Below, in pieces: positions 45,445 through 58,104 of a DNA stretch of 64,000 nucleotides; the first letter of the stretch is position 1; each line of letters opens with the position of its first letter. The DNA is from Actinomyces marmotae (GTDB taxonomy: Bacteria > Actinomycetota > Actinomycetes > Actinomycetales > Actinomycetaceae), in the NCBI RefSeq assembly GCF_013177295.1, contig NZ_CP053642.1:1550001-1614000 (forward strand), given 5' to 3'. A program made the translations under genes and the position numbers. The notes below the pieces were generated by a model that ran no database searches, was not told the origin of the DNA, and saw only the letters and a list, made by a program, of their open reading frames with translations.

Positions 45445-46839
45445 ATGACGACCCCCTCTCTCCCCATCCTGCGCTCGGCGCTCTCGCGGCGCTCCCTCCT
45501 GTGCGGCCTGGCCTCAGGGGCCGCCGCCATGACCCTGGCAGCCTGCTCCGGATCGAGGGGCTCGGACCCCAACACCGTGGAGTACTGGCTGTGGGACTCC
45601 GCGCAGCTGCCCGCTTACCAGGCCTGCGCCGAAGCCTTCAAGGCCAAGACCGGCATTACTGTCAACATCACCCAGATCGGTTGGGATGATTACTGGACGA
45701 AGCTCACCGCGGGCTTCATCGCCGACACCGCCCCGGACGTCTTCACCGACCACATCGCCAAGTTCGCCCAGTTCGTGGATCTGGACATCCTCCTCCCCCT
45801 CGATGAGCAGCCGGCGTGGTCCGGCGTGGACACCCAGGCCTTCCAGGACGGCCTCATCGATCTGTGGAAGGGCGACGACGGGCACCAGTACGGCTGCCCC
45901 AAGGACTGGGACACCGAGGCGGTCTTCTACAACAAGGCCATGCTCGCCGACGCCGGCCTGAGCGAGAAGGACCTGGAGGGATGGTCCTGGAACCTCACCG
46001 ACGGCGGCAGCTTCGAGAAGATCCTCGCCCGCCTGACCATTGATAAGAACGGCGTGCGCGGCGACGAGCCGGGCTTCGACCCCAAGAACGTGGCCGTCTA
46101 CGCCACCGGCATCGCCGATGAGGGCTCCTCGGACGGCCAGACCCAGTGGAGCCCCTTCACAGGCAGCGTCGGTGATTGGCACTACACGGATAAGGAGACC
46201 TGGGGCACCCGCTACCGCTACGACGAGAAGCAGTTCCAGGACACCCTCGACTGGTACTTCGGGCTCATCGACAAGGGCTACATGGCCCCTGCCGGCACGT
46301 TCGCCAAGGGAAACGGCACCGATGTGCAGCTCGCCAGCGGCTCGATCGCGCTATGCGTCGCCGGCGCCTGGATGTTCAACACCTACGCCAAGATGGAGAT
46401 CGACGTCGGCATCGTCGCCCACCCGGTGGGGCCGAACGGCAAGTCCGTCTCCCTCATGAACGGCCTGGGCGACTCGATCGTCAAGAATTCGAAGAACATC
46501 GAGGGCGCCTCGAAATGGGTGGCCTTCCTGGGAACCCAGGAGGCGCAGGACATCGTGGCCTCCTACGGGATCGTCTTCCCGGCGATCACGGCCTCCACTG
46601 AGAAGGCGGTAGAGGTCTTCGAGAAGACCGGGCTGCCCACCAAGCCCTTCACCAGCTACCTGGAGGAGGACAACGGCGGAACGTTCTACTTCCCGTTGAC
46701 GTACTTCGGCGCCGACGTGAACGCGATCATCAAGCCGGGGGTCGCGGACGTCTACGTCAACCGCGTGCCGGCCTCCACCCTCAACGAGTACAACGAGCAG
46801 GTGAACCTCCTGTTCAAGACCTCGAAGGAGAAGGGCTGA
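45445..46839 (+). CDS. Sugar-binding lipoprotein (family 1 solute-binding protein)
   Basis: 464-residue extracellular binding protein of the alpha-galactoside ABC system. Signal peptide with SRRSLLCGLASG and lipobox LAAC. The body has typical family-1 features (VEYWLWDSAQLPAYQACAEAFKAKTGI, DTAPDVFTDHIAKFAQF, SIALCVAGAWMF). The ATG at 45445 is preferred because GAGG lies six bases upstream; a GTG at 45433 overlapping the permease stop would add four residues. Confidence 0.93.
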   Translation: MTTPSLPILRSALSRRSLLCGLASGAAAMTLAACSGSRGSDPNTVEYWLWDSAQLPAYQACAEAFKAKTGITVNITQIGWDDYWTKLTAGFIADTAPDVFTDHIAKFAQFVDLDILLPLDEQPAWSGVDTQAFQDGLIDLWKGDDGHQYGCPKDWDTEAVFYNKAMLADAGLSEKDLEGWSWNLTDGGSFEKILARLTIDKNGVRGDEPGFDPKNVAVYATGIADEGSSDGQTQWSPFTGSVGDWHYTDKETWGTRYRYDEKQFQDTLDWYFGLIDKGYMAPAGTFAKGNGTDVQLASGSIALCVAGAWMFNTYAKMEIDVGIVAHPVGPNGKSVSLMNGLGDSIVKNSKNIEGASKWVAFLGTQEAQDIVASYGIVFPAITASTEKAVEVFEKTGLPTKPFTSYLEEDNGGTFYFPLTYFGADVNAIIKPGVADVYVNRVPASTLNEYNEQVNLLFKTSKEKG

Positions 46840-46993
46840 GCCGGTGCTCCACTCAGCCCCCCGACCGTTCCCCGATAGCGTTGGCCCCTGCCCTCCCGGA
46901 TCCCAGGCCGGGTGGGCAGGGGCCGCGATCGTCGCGGCGCCCACTACGATTGGGGGAAGGCACCTCCGGGGGCGAGGCGAGGAGGGGACGACG

Positions 46994-47857
46994 ATGGCAA
47001 CAGCAGCGAGGGCGCGGCGCGCCTGCCTGCACGGCATTCACGAGGCGCTCGGCGCCACCTTCACCATCCGCGACGGCTGGGAGGTCCCGCTGCGCTACGC
47101 CCCCGGCGACGGCGAGCTGGAGGCGCTGCGGGGCTGCGCCGGCATCCTCGACCTGTCCCACCTGGGCACGTTCAAGGCGCAGGGCCCCGCGGCGGGCGCC
47201 TCCCTCGATGCCGCGCTCACCGGCGCCGACCCCGACGGCCCCGCTTCGGCCGGCCCGGCCTCCTCCCTCCCCGTTGGCCGCGCCCTGCGGGCTCGGCTAG
47301 CGGCCGACGCCGCCCCTGCCACCATCTACCGGCTGGGGGACGAGGAGTTCCTCGTGGTCACGAGCGCCGCCGACCGACGCAGCGCCATAGGGACGGCCCA
47401 TGGCGCCATCCCGCGGTGGGAGGGCATCATCGACGCGACGGAGTCGATCGCGCTCATCGCCGTGGCGGGGCCCCGAGCGGAGGAGGTCATGCGCGGCGTC
47501 GTCGAGTCCGGGGCGGGGATGCCCGCCGCCCTGCTGCCCGAGGACAATGCCCCCGGCGGGGAGGACTGCGGGCCCGACGTGCTCTGCGGCCCCGGCCTCC
47601 TGCGGCGCTTGCGCGACGGGGCGGCCGTGCGGGCCACCGCCTGTGGGCACACGGTGATCCTGGCACGAGAGCGCGTGGGCGAGGCGGACTGCCTGATGGT
47701 GTTCTGCGGGGCTGAGGACGCCATCGACCTGTGGGAGATGATCGCCGAGCGCGCCTCCACCCTGGCGCCGGGCATGGGCCCCGCGGGCGCGACGCCCGTG
47801 CTCACAGCCTGCGGCCTGGCCGCCTGGAGCGCCCTGGCCGCGGCGGCTCAGGAATAG
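46994..47857 (+). CDS. GcvT-like (aminomethyltransferase-fold) protein
   Basis: 287 residues. The N-terminal half aligns by eye with the glycine-cleavage T protein and folate-binding GcvT/YgfZ family: LHGIHEALGATF, DGWEVPLRYAPG, and GILDLSHLGTFKAQG in place of the usual FDVSHMG block. It is shorter than GcvT (about 360), and the C-terminal part is hard to match. No gcvH or gcvP lies nearby, so a role in glycine cleavage is unlikely. The ATG at 46994 has GGAGG upstream. It is 154 bp after the sugar-binding protein gene. Confidence 0.65.
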   Translation: MATAARARRACLHGIHEALGATFTIRDGWEVPLRYAPGDGELEALRGCAGILDLSHLGTFKAQGPAAGASLDAALTGADPDGPASAGPASSLPVGRALRARLAADAAPATIYRLGDEEFLVVTSAADRRSAIGTAHGAIPRWEGIIDATESIALIAVAGPRAEEVMRGVVESGAGMPAALLPEDNAPGGEDCGPDVLCGPGLLRRLRDGAAVRATACGHTVILARERVGEADCLMVFCGAEDAIDLWEMIAERASTLAPGMGPAGATPVLTACGLAAWSALAAAAQE

Positions 47858-47890
47858 GCGTGGGCGCCACCGGGGCTGCCGACGGCCTGC

Positions 47891-47975
47891 CCACCGAGTG
47901 GCGCCATTTCCTCCCAGTGGTGCGTCCTGCCCGCGCCAGTGGGTGCGGACGGCGCCGGTCGGCGCGGTCGTGCCG
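47891..47975. repeat. Degenerate copies of the 19-bp repeat family
   Basis: About four diverged units. Matching AGTGG or GGTCGG positions at 47897, 47916, 47938 and 47957 are 19, 22 and 19 bp apart. GGTGCGTCCTGCCCGCGCCAG closely resembles a segment of the array at 37145-37780. Like that array, it lies between convergent genes (GcvT-like and recX). Confidence 0.65.
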
Positions 47976-47999
47976 GCCCGCGCTGGGCGGCCGACCGGC

Positions 48000-48520
48000 T
48001 CAGTGGCCGTCGGGGCCCTGGACCTCCCGGGCCTCCTCGGCCAGGGCTCGCTCGAAGGCATCCAGGGCCACGGCCTGGGAGTGGCCCTTACGGCCCAGCG
48101 CCGCCAGGGCGCGCCGCCGACGGACCACCGGATCGAGCCCGCGCGTGGCGCGCAGCCTCTTGCGGGCCAGGGCGAGCGCGGCGCCGGCCTCGTCGTCGCC
48201 GCTGATCTGAGCCAAGGCCCCGCTGATCGCCCGCTCCCCCAGGCCCTTGCGCCGCAACTCAGCGGCGATGGCCCGCCGGGCCGCGCCCTTCTCAGCGAAG
48301 CGGGTGCGCGCAAGAGTCGCGGCGTAAGCGCCGTCATCGATGAGGCCAGCGGCCTCGAGGCGGTCGAGGACCTCCTGCGCCACGCGGTGATCCACCTCCT
48401 TGCGCTCCAGCAACTCGGCCAGGGCCGCGCGGGAGGCGGGGGCGCGGTCGAGGCGGCGCAACACGATCTCCCGCGCCGCCTCGACCTCTTCCTGATGCTC
48501 GTCAGGGATGAGCCAGGGCA

Positions 48521-48521
<1 letters not shown>
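48000..48521 (-). CDS. recX: Recombination regulator RecX
   Basis: 173-residue helical protein that inhibits RecA filament extension. Tandem three-helix RecX repeats are visible, for example LERKEVDHRVAQEVLDRLEAAGLIDDGAYA and FAEKGAARRAIAAELRRKGLGERAI. Its ATG overlaps the recA stop (TGATG), so it is translated after recA. It ends against the convergent GcvT-like gene. Confidence 0.95.
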
Positions 48522-49762
<1,241 letters not shown>

Positions 49763-49940
49763 GGTCTCTTCTCCGGCTCGGGCGGCGGTGGGCCGCGGTG
49801 TTCAGGGCTGGTCCTCGTGGACGGGATCCCCTCTCCGGGGCTCGTGGACGACGGTATGCCGGACCACTGACATGTATCCGCGAGCCTCCACAGAACGGGG
49901 CCTGTGGGGGCTCGTGGCGCGTCCGTGGTGAACTCTAGCC

Positions 49941-49952
49941 GAACACGTGTTC
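49941..49952. promoter_or_regulatory. SOS box upstream of recA
   Basis: GAACACGTGTTC is a perfect GAAC-N4-GTTC site, 178 bp from the recA ATG, in the 337-bp gap between recA and the DUF3046 gene. It matches the lexA-proximal boxes. The rest of the gap shows no gene. Confidence 0.85.
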
Positions 49953-50099
49953 GAATCCGCAAGCGGAGCCGCCCCGGCGTGTCACGGGGCAGGGCCGACG
50001 GCGCCACTCCCGGCAGGGCCCGCGCCGCCACCCGGGCGGCTGGGAGCCGGGCCACCCGCACGGCTGGGAGCCTCACCGCCGCGCGACGGCGACCGCGCG

Positions 50100-50327
50100 C
50101 TACCCGCGGCGGGCGCGCGGATCGTCCCGGTAGACCCAGCGCTCGGCCTCGTCGCGCTCGGTCTCCTGGCAGAGCGAGTCCCAGACCTCGCGAGGCGGCT
50201 CACCGGCATCGAGGGCCTGGACGGCCGTCATCGACCAGGGCGGCAGGACGAGGTCCTGGGCCAGCGATCGCCCGTAGGCGGAGCCGAAGACCTCGTCGAG
50301 GGCGCGCCAGAACTCCGAGTGCTTCAT
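50100..50327 (-). CDS. DUF3046-family protein
   Basis: 75-residue protein beginning MKHSEFWRALDEVFGSAYG and containing DLVLPPWSMTAVQALDAGEPPREVW, typical of DUF3046, a small actinobacterial family found beside recA. Function unknown. It is on the recA strand, upstream of recA, and follows the ClgR gene. Confidence 0.92.
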   Translation of the reverse strand: MKHSEFWRALDEVFGSAYGRSLAQDLVLPPWSMTAVQALDAGEPPREVWDSLCQETERDEAERWVYRDDPRARRG

Positions 50328-50452
50328 GGGGGCTCCTGGTCAGGGGAACGGATGGCCGGGAGGGGATCGGGGAGGGGAAGGGGCGCGGGCAGGGGGATCC
50401 CCGGGCGGCCTCGCGGCCTTCCGGGGATGGGGATCGGGCTGGCCCGCCGGCG

Positions 50453-50809
50453 TCAGCGCGCGATGGCGCCCTGCTGGCGGATGAGCTCGTCGGGGACGGT
50501 GTCGGGGATGACGACGCCCTCGGCCATGGCGACGCGCTCGGAGACCTCGCGCAGCACTGTGGACAGGGGGGCGTCGAGGGCCTGGCAGATGGAGGCGAGC
50601 AACTCCGAGGAGGCCTCCTTCTGACCGCGCTCAACCTCGGAGAGGTAACCCAGTGACACGCGCGCCTGCGAGGAGACCTCGCGCAGGGTGCGCCCCTGGT
50701 GCTGGCGGACGGAGCGGAGGACCTCGCCGATCTCGCGGCGCAGGAGGACGTTCTCGTGCTTGGTGGTGTCCACGGCAGAACCGTACCCCGTGGAGAGCGC
50801 CGGGCGCAT
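50453..50809 (-). CDS. clgR: ClgR-type HTH regulator
   Basis: 118-residue XRE-family regulator. The HTH is [30 protein letters not shown], the ClgR signature, within [23 protein letters not shown]. ClgR activates clp protease and other stress genes in actinobacteria. The gene order cinA-clgR-DUF3046-recA matches mycobacteria and relatives. The start is uncertain: the ATG at 50809 has AGGA at 5-base spacing; a GTG at 50773 (VDTTKHENV) begins right before the conserved domain. Confidence 0.88.
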   Translation of the reverse strand: MRPALSTGYGSAVDTTKHENVLLRREIGEVLRSVRQHQGRTLREVSSQARVSLGYLSEVERGQKEASSELLASICQALDAPLSTVLREVSERVAMAEGVVIPDTVPDELIRQQGAIAR

Positions 50810-51073
50810 CGCCATCCTGGGCGCCAGGCGGGACGAGCGGGCGGGGCGGGGGCGAGTCATCTCATTCATCACAAGGCACAACCATTCACTGGTGGGGTTC
50901 ATTCCCGGCCCCGGTCGCTGGTTGATCACCGCGCCCTGGCCGATGGCATGAAGCATGTCGCCGGGGCCTGAGAGGACGCTTGGCGAGGCTCATGAGGGAG
51001 CCATGACATGGGCACGAGCGCGCCCCGATCCGCGCGGGGAGGAGAGGGGGATGCGGGGGACGGCCGCGGCGCC

Positions 51074-51589
51074 TCAGAGGTCCCCTCGCGCGGCGCGAGC
51101 GGCGAGGCTCAGGACCGCCAGGGCCGTCGCGGCGCGAATCTCATCCCGCCCGCCGGTCAGGCCCAGCCTTCGGCCCACGGCCCCCCATGGGCCGAAGGCC
51201 GCGATGTAGACCGTTCCGGCCGGGTGCCCGTCGGCGGGGCCGGGTCCGGCCACGCCGGTGGTGGCCAGTCCCACATCCGCCCCGAGGAGCCGGGCGGCGC
51301 CCCGCGCCATCTGCTGGGCGACGACGGCGTCGACCGGCCCCGTGATGGCCAGGCGGGCGGCGTCGACCCCCAGGAGCTCGGCCTTGATCCTCGTGGCGTA
51401 GGAAACGACGGCGCCCAGGAGGACCCTTGAGGCCCCGGGCACCCCGCCCAGCGCGGAGGAGACCATGCCGGCGGTCAGCGACTCGGCGACGGCGAGGGTG
51501 AGCCCGCGCTCGCCCAGGGCCCGCAGCAGGTCCTCCGCCACCTGGCGCCCCTCGGGCCAGACCGGCGCCGCGACGGGCGCCTCACCCAT
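51074..51589 (-). CDS. CinA C-terminal-domain amidohydrolase (PncC-like)
   Basis: 171-residue protein containing only the CinA C-terminal domain (nicotinamide-nucleotide amidohydrolase). Motifs: LTLAVAESLTAGMVSSALGGVPGAS, VVSYATRIKAELLGV and TTGVAGPGPADGHPAGTVYIA. The N-terminal MoCF-like domain of full CinA is absent, as is common in this phylum. The ATG at 51589 lies within the last codons of pgsA (8-bp overlap), so the two genes are coupled. Confidence 0.93.
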   Translation of the reverse strand: MGEAPVAAPVWPEGRQVAEDLLRALGERGLTLAVAESLTAGMVSSALGGVPGASRVLLGAVVSYATRIKAELLGVDAARLAITGPVDAVVAQQMARGAARLLGADVGLATTGVAGPGPADGHPAGTVYIAAFGPWGAVGRRLGLTGGRDEIRAATALAVLSLAARAARGDL

Positions 51590-52259
51590 GCCGGGCGCCG
51601 CCCGTGGCGTCGGCGGCGGGCTTCTCACGCGAGATGCGGATCGCCTGGAGGACGTAGTCGATGCCCGTGGCCACCGTGACGACCAGGGCGGCGGCCACCA
51701 GGGCGTAGGAGACCCGCAGCAGGCCCGTAGCCAGCGTCGCGGGCAGCACGGCGTGCCAGGGCAGGAGGAGGCCGATGAGCGCGAGGATCTGCAGGACCGT
51801 CTTGGCCTTGCCGCCCCGCGAGGCCGCCATGACGGCGCGCCGGAGCATGGCGAAGCGCATGACGGTGATGCCGAGCTCGCGCACGATGATGAGGACCGTC
51901 ACCCACCACCACAGGCGGCCGGCGACGCTGAGCAGGATGAAGGCCGACAGGGTGAGGGCCTTGTCCGCGATGGGGTCGGCGATCTTGCCGAAACTGGTGA
52001 TGAGGTTGCGCGAGCGCGCGAGCTGCCCGTCGAGCCGGTCGGTCGCCGCGGCCACGATGAAGACGAGGGCGGCGGCCAGGCGCATGGCATCGCCCGGGAG
52101 GAGCATGAGCCACACGAAGACCGGCACGAGGATGATCCGCAGGACGGTCAGGGCGTTGGCGATGTTGAGCAGGGGGGCCTCGCCCGCGGGGGCGCCCCTG
52201 CCAGTTGCCGACGAGGGCGCGGCGGGACCCGGGTGGGAGGGGGGCGGGGCGGTTCTCAT
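51582..52259 (-). CDS. pgsA: CDP-diacylglycerol--glycerol-3-phosphate 3-phosphatidyltransferase
   Basis: Membrane CDP-alcohol phosphatidyltransferase of 225 residues for phosphatidylglycerol phosphate synthesis. The signature DRLDGQLARSRNLITSFGKI, followed by ADPIADK, contains the D-x2-DG-x2-AR-x8-G-x3-D-x3-D motif. Four to five hydrophobic segments. The usual place between ftsK and cinA supports PgsA rather than PgsA-like phosphatidylinositol synthases. Confidence 0.93.
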   Translation of the reverse strand: MRTAPPPSHPGPAAPSSATGRGAPAGEAPLLNIANALTVLRIILVPVFVWLMLLPGDAMRLAAALVFIVAAATDRLDGQLARSRNLITSFGKIADPIADKALTLSAFILLSVAGRLWWWVTVLIIVRELGITVMRFAMLRRAVMAASRGGKAKTVLQILALIGLLLPWHAVLPATLATGLLRVSYALVAAALVVTVATGIDYVLQAIRISREKPAADATGGARHG

Positions 52260-52330
52260 CGCCTCAAGAGTAGAGGAATCGGGGGCATCCGGTGGGGCCC
52301 GCGGGACCGGATCGCGGGCCTCGCCCGCGC

Positions 52331-55237
52331 CTACCAGGACTGGCCGCGGCCGGTGAGGCTCCAGGCGTCCTCGGAGTCCTCCGAGGCCGACTCGTCGTCC
52401 CAGGACTCGCTCACGGGGGCGCCGCCCTCCTCCTCGAGGGGGTCGACGGCGTAGCGGTCGGTCGGCAGGCCCACCTCGCGCGGGGTGCCGGGCTGGAGGC
52501 CGGAGGGCACGCGGGCGGCGGTGGCGTCGGAGGCTCCCGGGTCGTCGATCTGGGGGGCCTGCCCGTCGCCCTTGATCCAGGCGAGGGTCTCCTCAAGTTG
52601 CTCGGGCTGGACCAGGACGTCACGGGCCTTGGAGCCCTCCGAGGGGCCCACGACCTCGCGGGACTCCAGCAGGTCCATGAGGCGCCCGGCCTTGGCGAAG
52701 CCGACGCGCAACTTGCGCTGGAGCATGGAGGTGGAGCCGAACTGGCTGGTGATGATGAGCTCGGCGGCCTGCAGGAGCAGGTCCATATCGTCGCCGATCT
52801 CCTCGTCGATCTGCTTCTTGACCTCGGGGACGACGACGTCCTCGCGATAGTCGGGGGTGAGCTGCCCCTTGACATGCTCGACGACGGCGCGGATCTCACG
52901 CTCGGTGACCCACGATCCCTGCACGCGGATGGGGGTGGAGGCGCCGGGCCCCAGGTAGAGGGCGTCGCCCTGGCCGGTGAGGGTCTCGGCGCCGTTCTGG
53001 TCGAGGATGACGCGCGAGTCGAGCTGGGAGGCGGTGGCGAAGGCGAGGCGCGAGGGGACGTTGGACTTGATGAGGCCCGTGACGACCTGGGCGACCGGCC
53101 GCTGCGTGGCCAGCACGAGGTGGATGCCGGCGGCGCGCGCCAGCTGGGTGATGCGCTGGATGGAGGCCTCGACGTCCTTGGGCGCGGTCATCATGAGATC
53201 GGCGAGCTCGTCGACGACGACGAGGAGGTAGGGGTAGGGGCTGAGAACCCGCTGGCTGCCGGGCAGGGGCTGGACCTCACCGGCGCGGATCGCCTTGTTG
53301 AAGTCGTCGATGTGCTTGAAGCCGAAGGAGGCGAGGTCGTCGTAACGGGCGTCCATCTCGCGCACCACCCACTCCAGGGCCTCCGCGGCCTTCTTCGGGG
53401 AGGTGATGATGGGGGTGATGAGGTGCGGGATGCCCTCGTAGATGGTCAACTCCACGCGCTTGGGGTCCACGAGCACCATGCGGACCTCCTCAGGGGTGGC
53501 GCGCATCATGATCGAGGTGATCATGGAGTTGACGAAGGAGGACTTGCCGGAGCCGGTCTGGCCGGCCACGAGCATGTGCGGGGTCTTGGCGAGGTTGGTG
53601 ACGATGTAGTCGCCCTCGACGTTCTTGCCCAGGCCCACAACGAGGGGGTGCGCCTGCTTCTTGGCGGCCCCCGAGCGCAGGACGTCGCCGAGTTTGACCA
53701 TCTCGCGGTCGGAGTTGGGGATCTCGATGCCGATGGCGGACTTGCCGGGGATGGGGGTCAGGAGGCGGATCTCGTCGGAGGCCACCGCGTAGGCGATGTT
53801 CTTCTCCAGGCCGGTGATCTTGGAGACGTTGACGCCCCGACCGCGGTGGACCTCGTAACGGGTGACCTGGGGGCCGCGGGTGTAGCCGGAGACGGTGGCG
53901 TCGATGTTGAACTCGGTGAAGACGTTCTGGAGGGCGTCGACGACAGCGTCGTTGGCCTCGGTGTGGGTGGCATGCCCGGCGCCGGCCTCCAGGAGGGAGG
54001 AGTCGGGCAGCGAGTAGGTGGTGCCATCGGGCAGGGCCATGGCGGCTCCGCCGGCCATCTCGATCTCGTCAGCGAGGTCCGGATCGATCGCGGGGGTCTC
54101 GTCGGTGACGGCCTCAGGGTCCGTGGGCGGCACGGGCCGCTCCCCCGGCGCCATCACGCTCCTACCCCGAGGGGTGAGGGCGGGCGGGTCGAGGGGGGAA
54201 GGGGCCCCGGCAATGACCTCAGTGGCAGGATCGGCGCCCACGGGGGCGTCGAGCCCACCCACGCCGCTGGGGCCGCTGGCGGCGCCCTCCCCGCGCGGGC
54301 GCCGCCGGGACGAGGCGGCACCCTCCCCCGGGGTGATCCGGGGGCGCGGACCAGAGCCGCGCTTGCGCGAGGCGCCCAGGGGGGCCTTCCCGCCGTCGGT
54401 GGCGCCCTCGGCGGGCGAGTCCTCCATCTCGATGGCGGAGCGGAAGGGCTCATCGCCGTCGTAGGAGTCGAGGGATGTCGTGGCCGTGAGGTCCGCGTCG
54501 TCGACGGGGGCCCGCGATCCCAGGGCCTGGCGGACCCGGCCCAGGGCGCGGGTAGGCCAGGTGTCCGTTGGGAAGTCGGCGCCAGCCTCGGTCCTGCGGG
54601 CGGCGGCGGTCTCGCGCAGCTCGGCGATGGTCCTGCCGGAGACCACGAGCGCTGAGAAAGCGATGAGCAGCAGCAGGAGGATGACGGCGCCGACGGCGCC
54701 AAAGAGCCCGACCAGGGGCGCGCCGAAGAGCCAGCCGAGCAGTCCTCCGGCGCCCTCTGCACCGGCGATGCCGGCGCCGAGGGCGGGCTGTCCGGAGGCG
54801 ACGTGGATGATGCCGGTGAGCCCCGCTAGGACGCCCAGGCCGCCGACGCTCACGCGGGCGTGAACGTTGGTGAGGCGGTGGACGCGCAGAGTGGCAATGC
54901 CCAGGGCAGCCAGGAGGATCGGCACGATGATGCTGAGCATGCCCACGGGCCCGGCGGCCAGGTGGTGCAGGAAGCCGCCGGCGGCGCCGGACACCCCGAA
55001 CCACTCGCGCAGCCCTGTGACCGCGGCCAGGGCGAGGAGCCCGAAGGCCCAGGCGGTGCGGGCGTAGCCATGAGCCGCGGGGCGCTGGGAGCCGGGCGCC
55101 GCCTGGGCGGGCATGGTGGTGGTCGCGTCGGCGCGGCCCTGGCCCTGTTGCGTGCGACGGCGGCGGCCCGAGCCGCGCTGGGGCGGTTTCGGGCTCGATG
55201 AGGGCTTCGCGTTTCGCTTGGTGCTGCGGGTGGCCAT
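52331..55237 (-). CDS. ftsK: DNA translocase FtsK
   Basis: 968 residues. Four N-terminal membrane helices, a Pro/Gly/Ala/Asp-rich linker of about 200 residues, then the motor. The alpha/beta domain has Walker [12 protein letters not shown] and Walker [13 protein letters not shown]. The C-terminal gamma winged-helix ([26 protein letters not shown]) would read KOPS sites. It pumps chromosome dimers at the septum. ATG at 55237; the upstream frame has no ribosome-binding site. About 30 residues follow the gamma domain. Confidence 0.97.
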   Translation of the reverse strand: MATRSTKRNAKPSSSPKPPQRGSGRRRRTQQGQGRADATTTMPAQAAPGSQRPAAHGYARTAWAFGLLALAAVTGLREWFGVSGAAGGFLHHLAAGPVGMLSIIVPILLAALGIATLRVHRLTNVHARVSVGGLGVLAGLTGIIHVASGQPALGAGIAGAEGAGGLLGWLFGAPLVGLFGAVGAVILLLLLIAFSALVVSGRTIAELRETAAARRTEAGADFPTDTWPTRALGRVRQALGSRAPVDDADLTATTSLDSYDGDEPFRSAIEMEDSPAEGATDGGKAPLGASRKRGSGPRPRITPGEGAASSRRRPRGEGAASGPSGVGGLDAPVGADPATEVIAGAPSPLDPPALTPRGRSVMAPGERPVPPTDPEAVTDETPAIDPDLADEIEMAGGAAMALPDGTTYSLPDSSLLEAGAGHATHTEANDAVVDALQNVFTEFNIDATVSGYTRGPQVTRYEVHRGRGVNVSKITGLEKNIAYAVASDEIRLLTPIPGKSAIGIEIPNSDREMVKLGDVLRSGAAKKQAHPLVVGLGKNVEGDYIVTNLAKTPHMLVAGQTGSGKSSFVNSMITSIMMRATPEEVRMVLVDPKRVELTIYEGIPHLITPIITSPKKAAEALEWVVREMDARYDDLASFGFKHIDDFNKAIRAGEVQPLPGSQRVLSPYPYLLVVVDELADLMMTAPKDVEASIQRITQLARAAGIHLVLATQRPVAQVVTGLIKSNVPSRLAFATASQLDSRVILDQNGAETLTGQGDALYLGPGASTPIRVQGSWVTEREIRAVVEHVKGQLTPDYREDVVVPEVKKQIDEEIGDDMDLLLQAAELIITSQFGSTSMLQRKLRVGFAKAGRLMDLLESREVVGPSEGSKARDVLVQPEQLEETLAWIKGDGQAPQIDDPGASDATAARVPSGLQPGTPREVGLPTDRYAVDPLEEEGGAPVSESWDDESASEDSEDAWSLTGRGQSW

Positions 55238-55345
55238 GGTGGTCAACACGCTAGCGGCAGTGCCTTCCGCGCCGGGACTGCCACGCCGCCGGACGGGCGA
55301 AGAGTGCGCCACACCTCCCCGGGGGATCGGGGCGCCGCCTGGGGC

Positions 55346-56269
55346 TCAGGCCCCGCTCAGGAGGGCGTCGATCTCCTCGCGCAGCGGGCAGCGCGCCGGG
55401 CCCTGCCGGGAGACGGCCTCGGCGGCGGCCGCGTTGGCGCGCGTGGCGGCGGTGACCTCGTCAAGGCCGTCCATGAGGTTGGCCACGAGCACCCCGGTGT
55501 GGGTGTCCCCCGCCCCAGTGGTGTCCACGACGTCCCGGGAGAAGCCGGCCACCTCGATGGGGGAGCCGCCGGCGGGCCAGAGCACGCAGCCGTGCACGCC
55601 GGTGCGGCGCACGATAAGCGCGCCGGGGCAGGCCTCGCGCAGCGCCGCGGGGCTGCCAAGCCGGGCGCTCAGCTGGGTGATCTCCAGGTGGTTGCCGGTA
55701 AGCAGGGTGGCGCGGCCGAGCAGACGGCTCAGCGTGGTGGCGCCGATCTCCGGCTCCACGGGGCCCAGGTCGATGACGAGGCCGACCCCCTCGGGCAGGT
55801 CGACAAGCCAGTCGGCCAGGACCCGGTGGCTCAGGGGATGGACGATGTCGTAACCGGAGGCGTGGACCCAGTCTCCGGGCAGGAGGTCGAGCTGGCGCAG
55901 GTCGTCGAGCTGGGGCTCGGCCTCGATGCCCTCGTTGGTAATGAAGGTGCGCCGCCCGGAGGGCTCGATGAGGGTGATGCAGGTGCCGATGTCCCCCACG
56001 AGTTCCTCGACGACGAGCTCGACGCCGTCGAGCATCATGGCCTCGCGCACGAGCGCGGAGTTGGGACCGGTGCCCAGCGTGGCCGCGAGCGCCGCGGGCT
56101 TGCCCTGCCGGGCGACGGCGGAGACCACCGTGTAGCCGCCTCCCACGACCGGCCCGGTGGAACTGGCGGTGACCGCCCCGCCGGGGGCGGGGATCCTGTT
56201 GACCTGGAGAGGCAGGTCGATGAGGACACTGCCGGTGGAGATGAAGCAGGCGGGCCGACGGGGGGGCAT
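55346..56269 (-). CDS. PfkB-family carbohydrate kinase
   Basis: 307-residue ribokinase/PfkB-type kinase. The N-terminal GSVLIDLPLQVNRIPAPGG and GGGYTVVSAVARQG match the substrate site. The catalytic base and anion hole are DTTGAGDTHTGVL near the C-terminus. The substrate cannot be told from sequence; ribokinase, fructokinase or pseudouridine kinase-like roles are possible. It starts 5 bp after the rnj stop, so it is cotranscribed with RNase J. GTG/ATG alternatives upstream lie inside rnj. Confidence 0.88.
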   Translation of the reverse strand: MPPRRPACFISTGSVLIDLPLQVNRIPAPGGAVTASSTGPVVGGGYTVVSAVARQGKPAALAATLGTGPNSALVREAMMLDGVELVVEELVGDIGTCITLIEPSGRRTFITNEGIEAEPQLDDLRQLDLLPGDWVHASGYDIVHPLSHRVLADWLVDLPEGVGLVIDLGPVEPEIGATTLSRLLGRATLLTGNHLEITQLSARLGSPAALREACPGALIVRRTGVHGCVLWPAGGSPIEVAGFSRDVVDTTGAGDTHTGVLVANLMDGLDEVTAATRANAAAAEAVSRQGPARCPLREEIDALLSGA

Positions 56270-56274
56270 GGGCC

Positions 56275-57960
<1,686 letters not shown>

Positions 57961-58004
57961 GACAGCATTCTAGAGCAACCGCCCTGACGGCGATCGGGCC
58001 CTCC

Positions 58005-58014
58005 GGGGGGGGGG
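58005..58014. repeat. Homopolymeric G10 tract
   Basis: A run of ten G in the 144-bp divergent region between rnj and the deacetylase gene, 90 bp upstream of the deacetylase ATG, followed by a GA-rich stretch. Tracts this long can slip during replication. Confidence 0.7.
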
Positions 58015-58104
58015 AGAGAGAGTCCGGGGGAGAGCGCACGCGGCGGTCGCGCGGCGAGCATGGGGGCGGCGGTCGCGCGGCGCGGGCGGCGTAACCTCTG
58101 CCCC

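Noticed and set aside
49962..50656. Plus-strand frames of 225-250 codons over recA upstream and clgR
   Set aside because: They are antisense to DUF3046 and clgR, which have clear family signatures. The composition is low-complexity.
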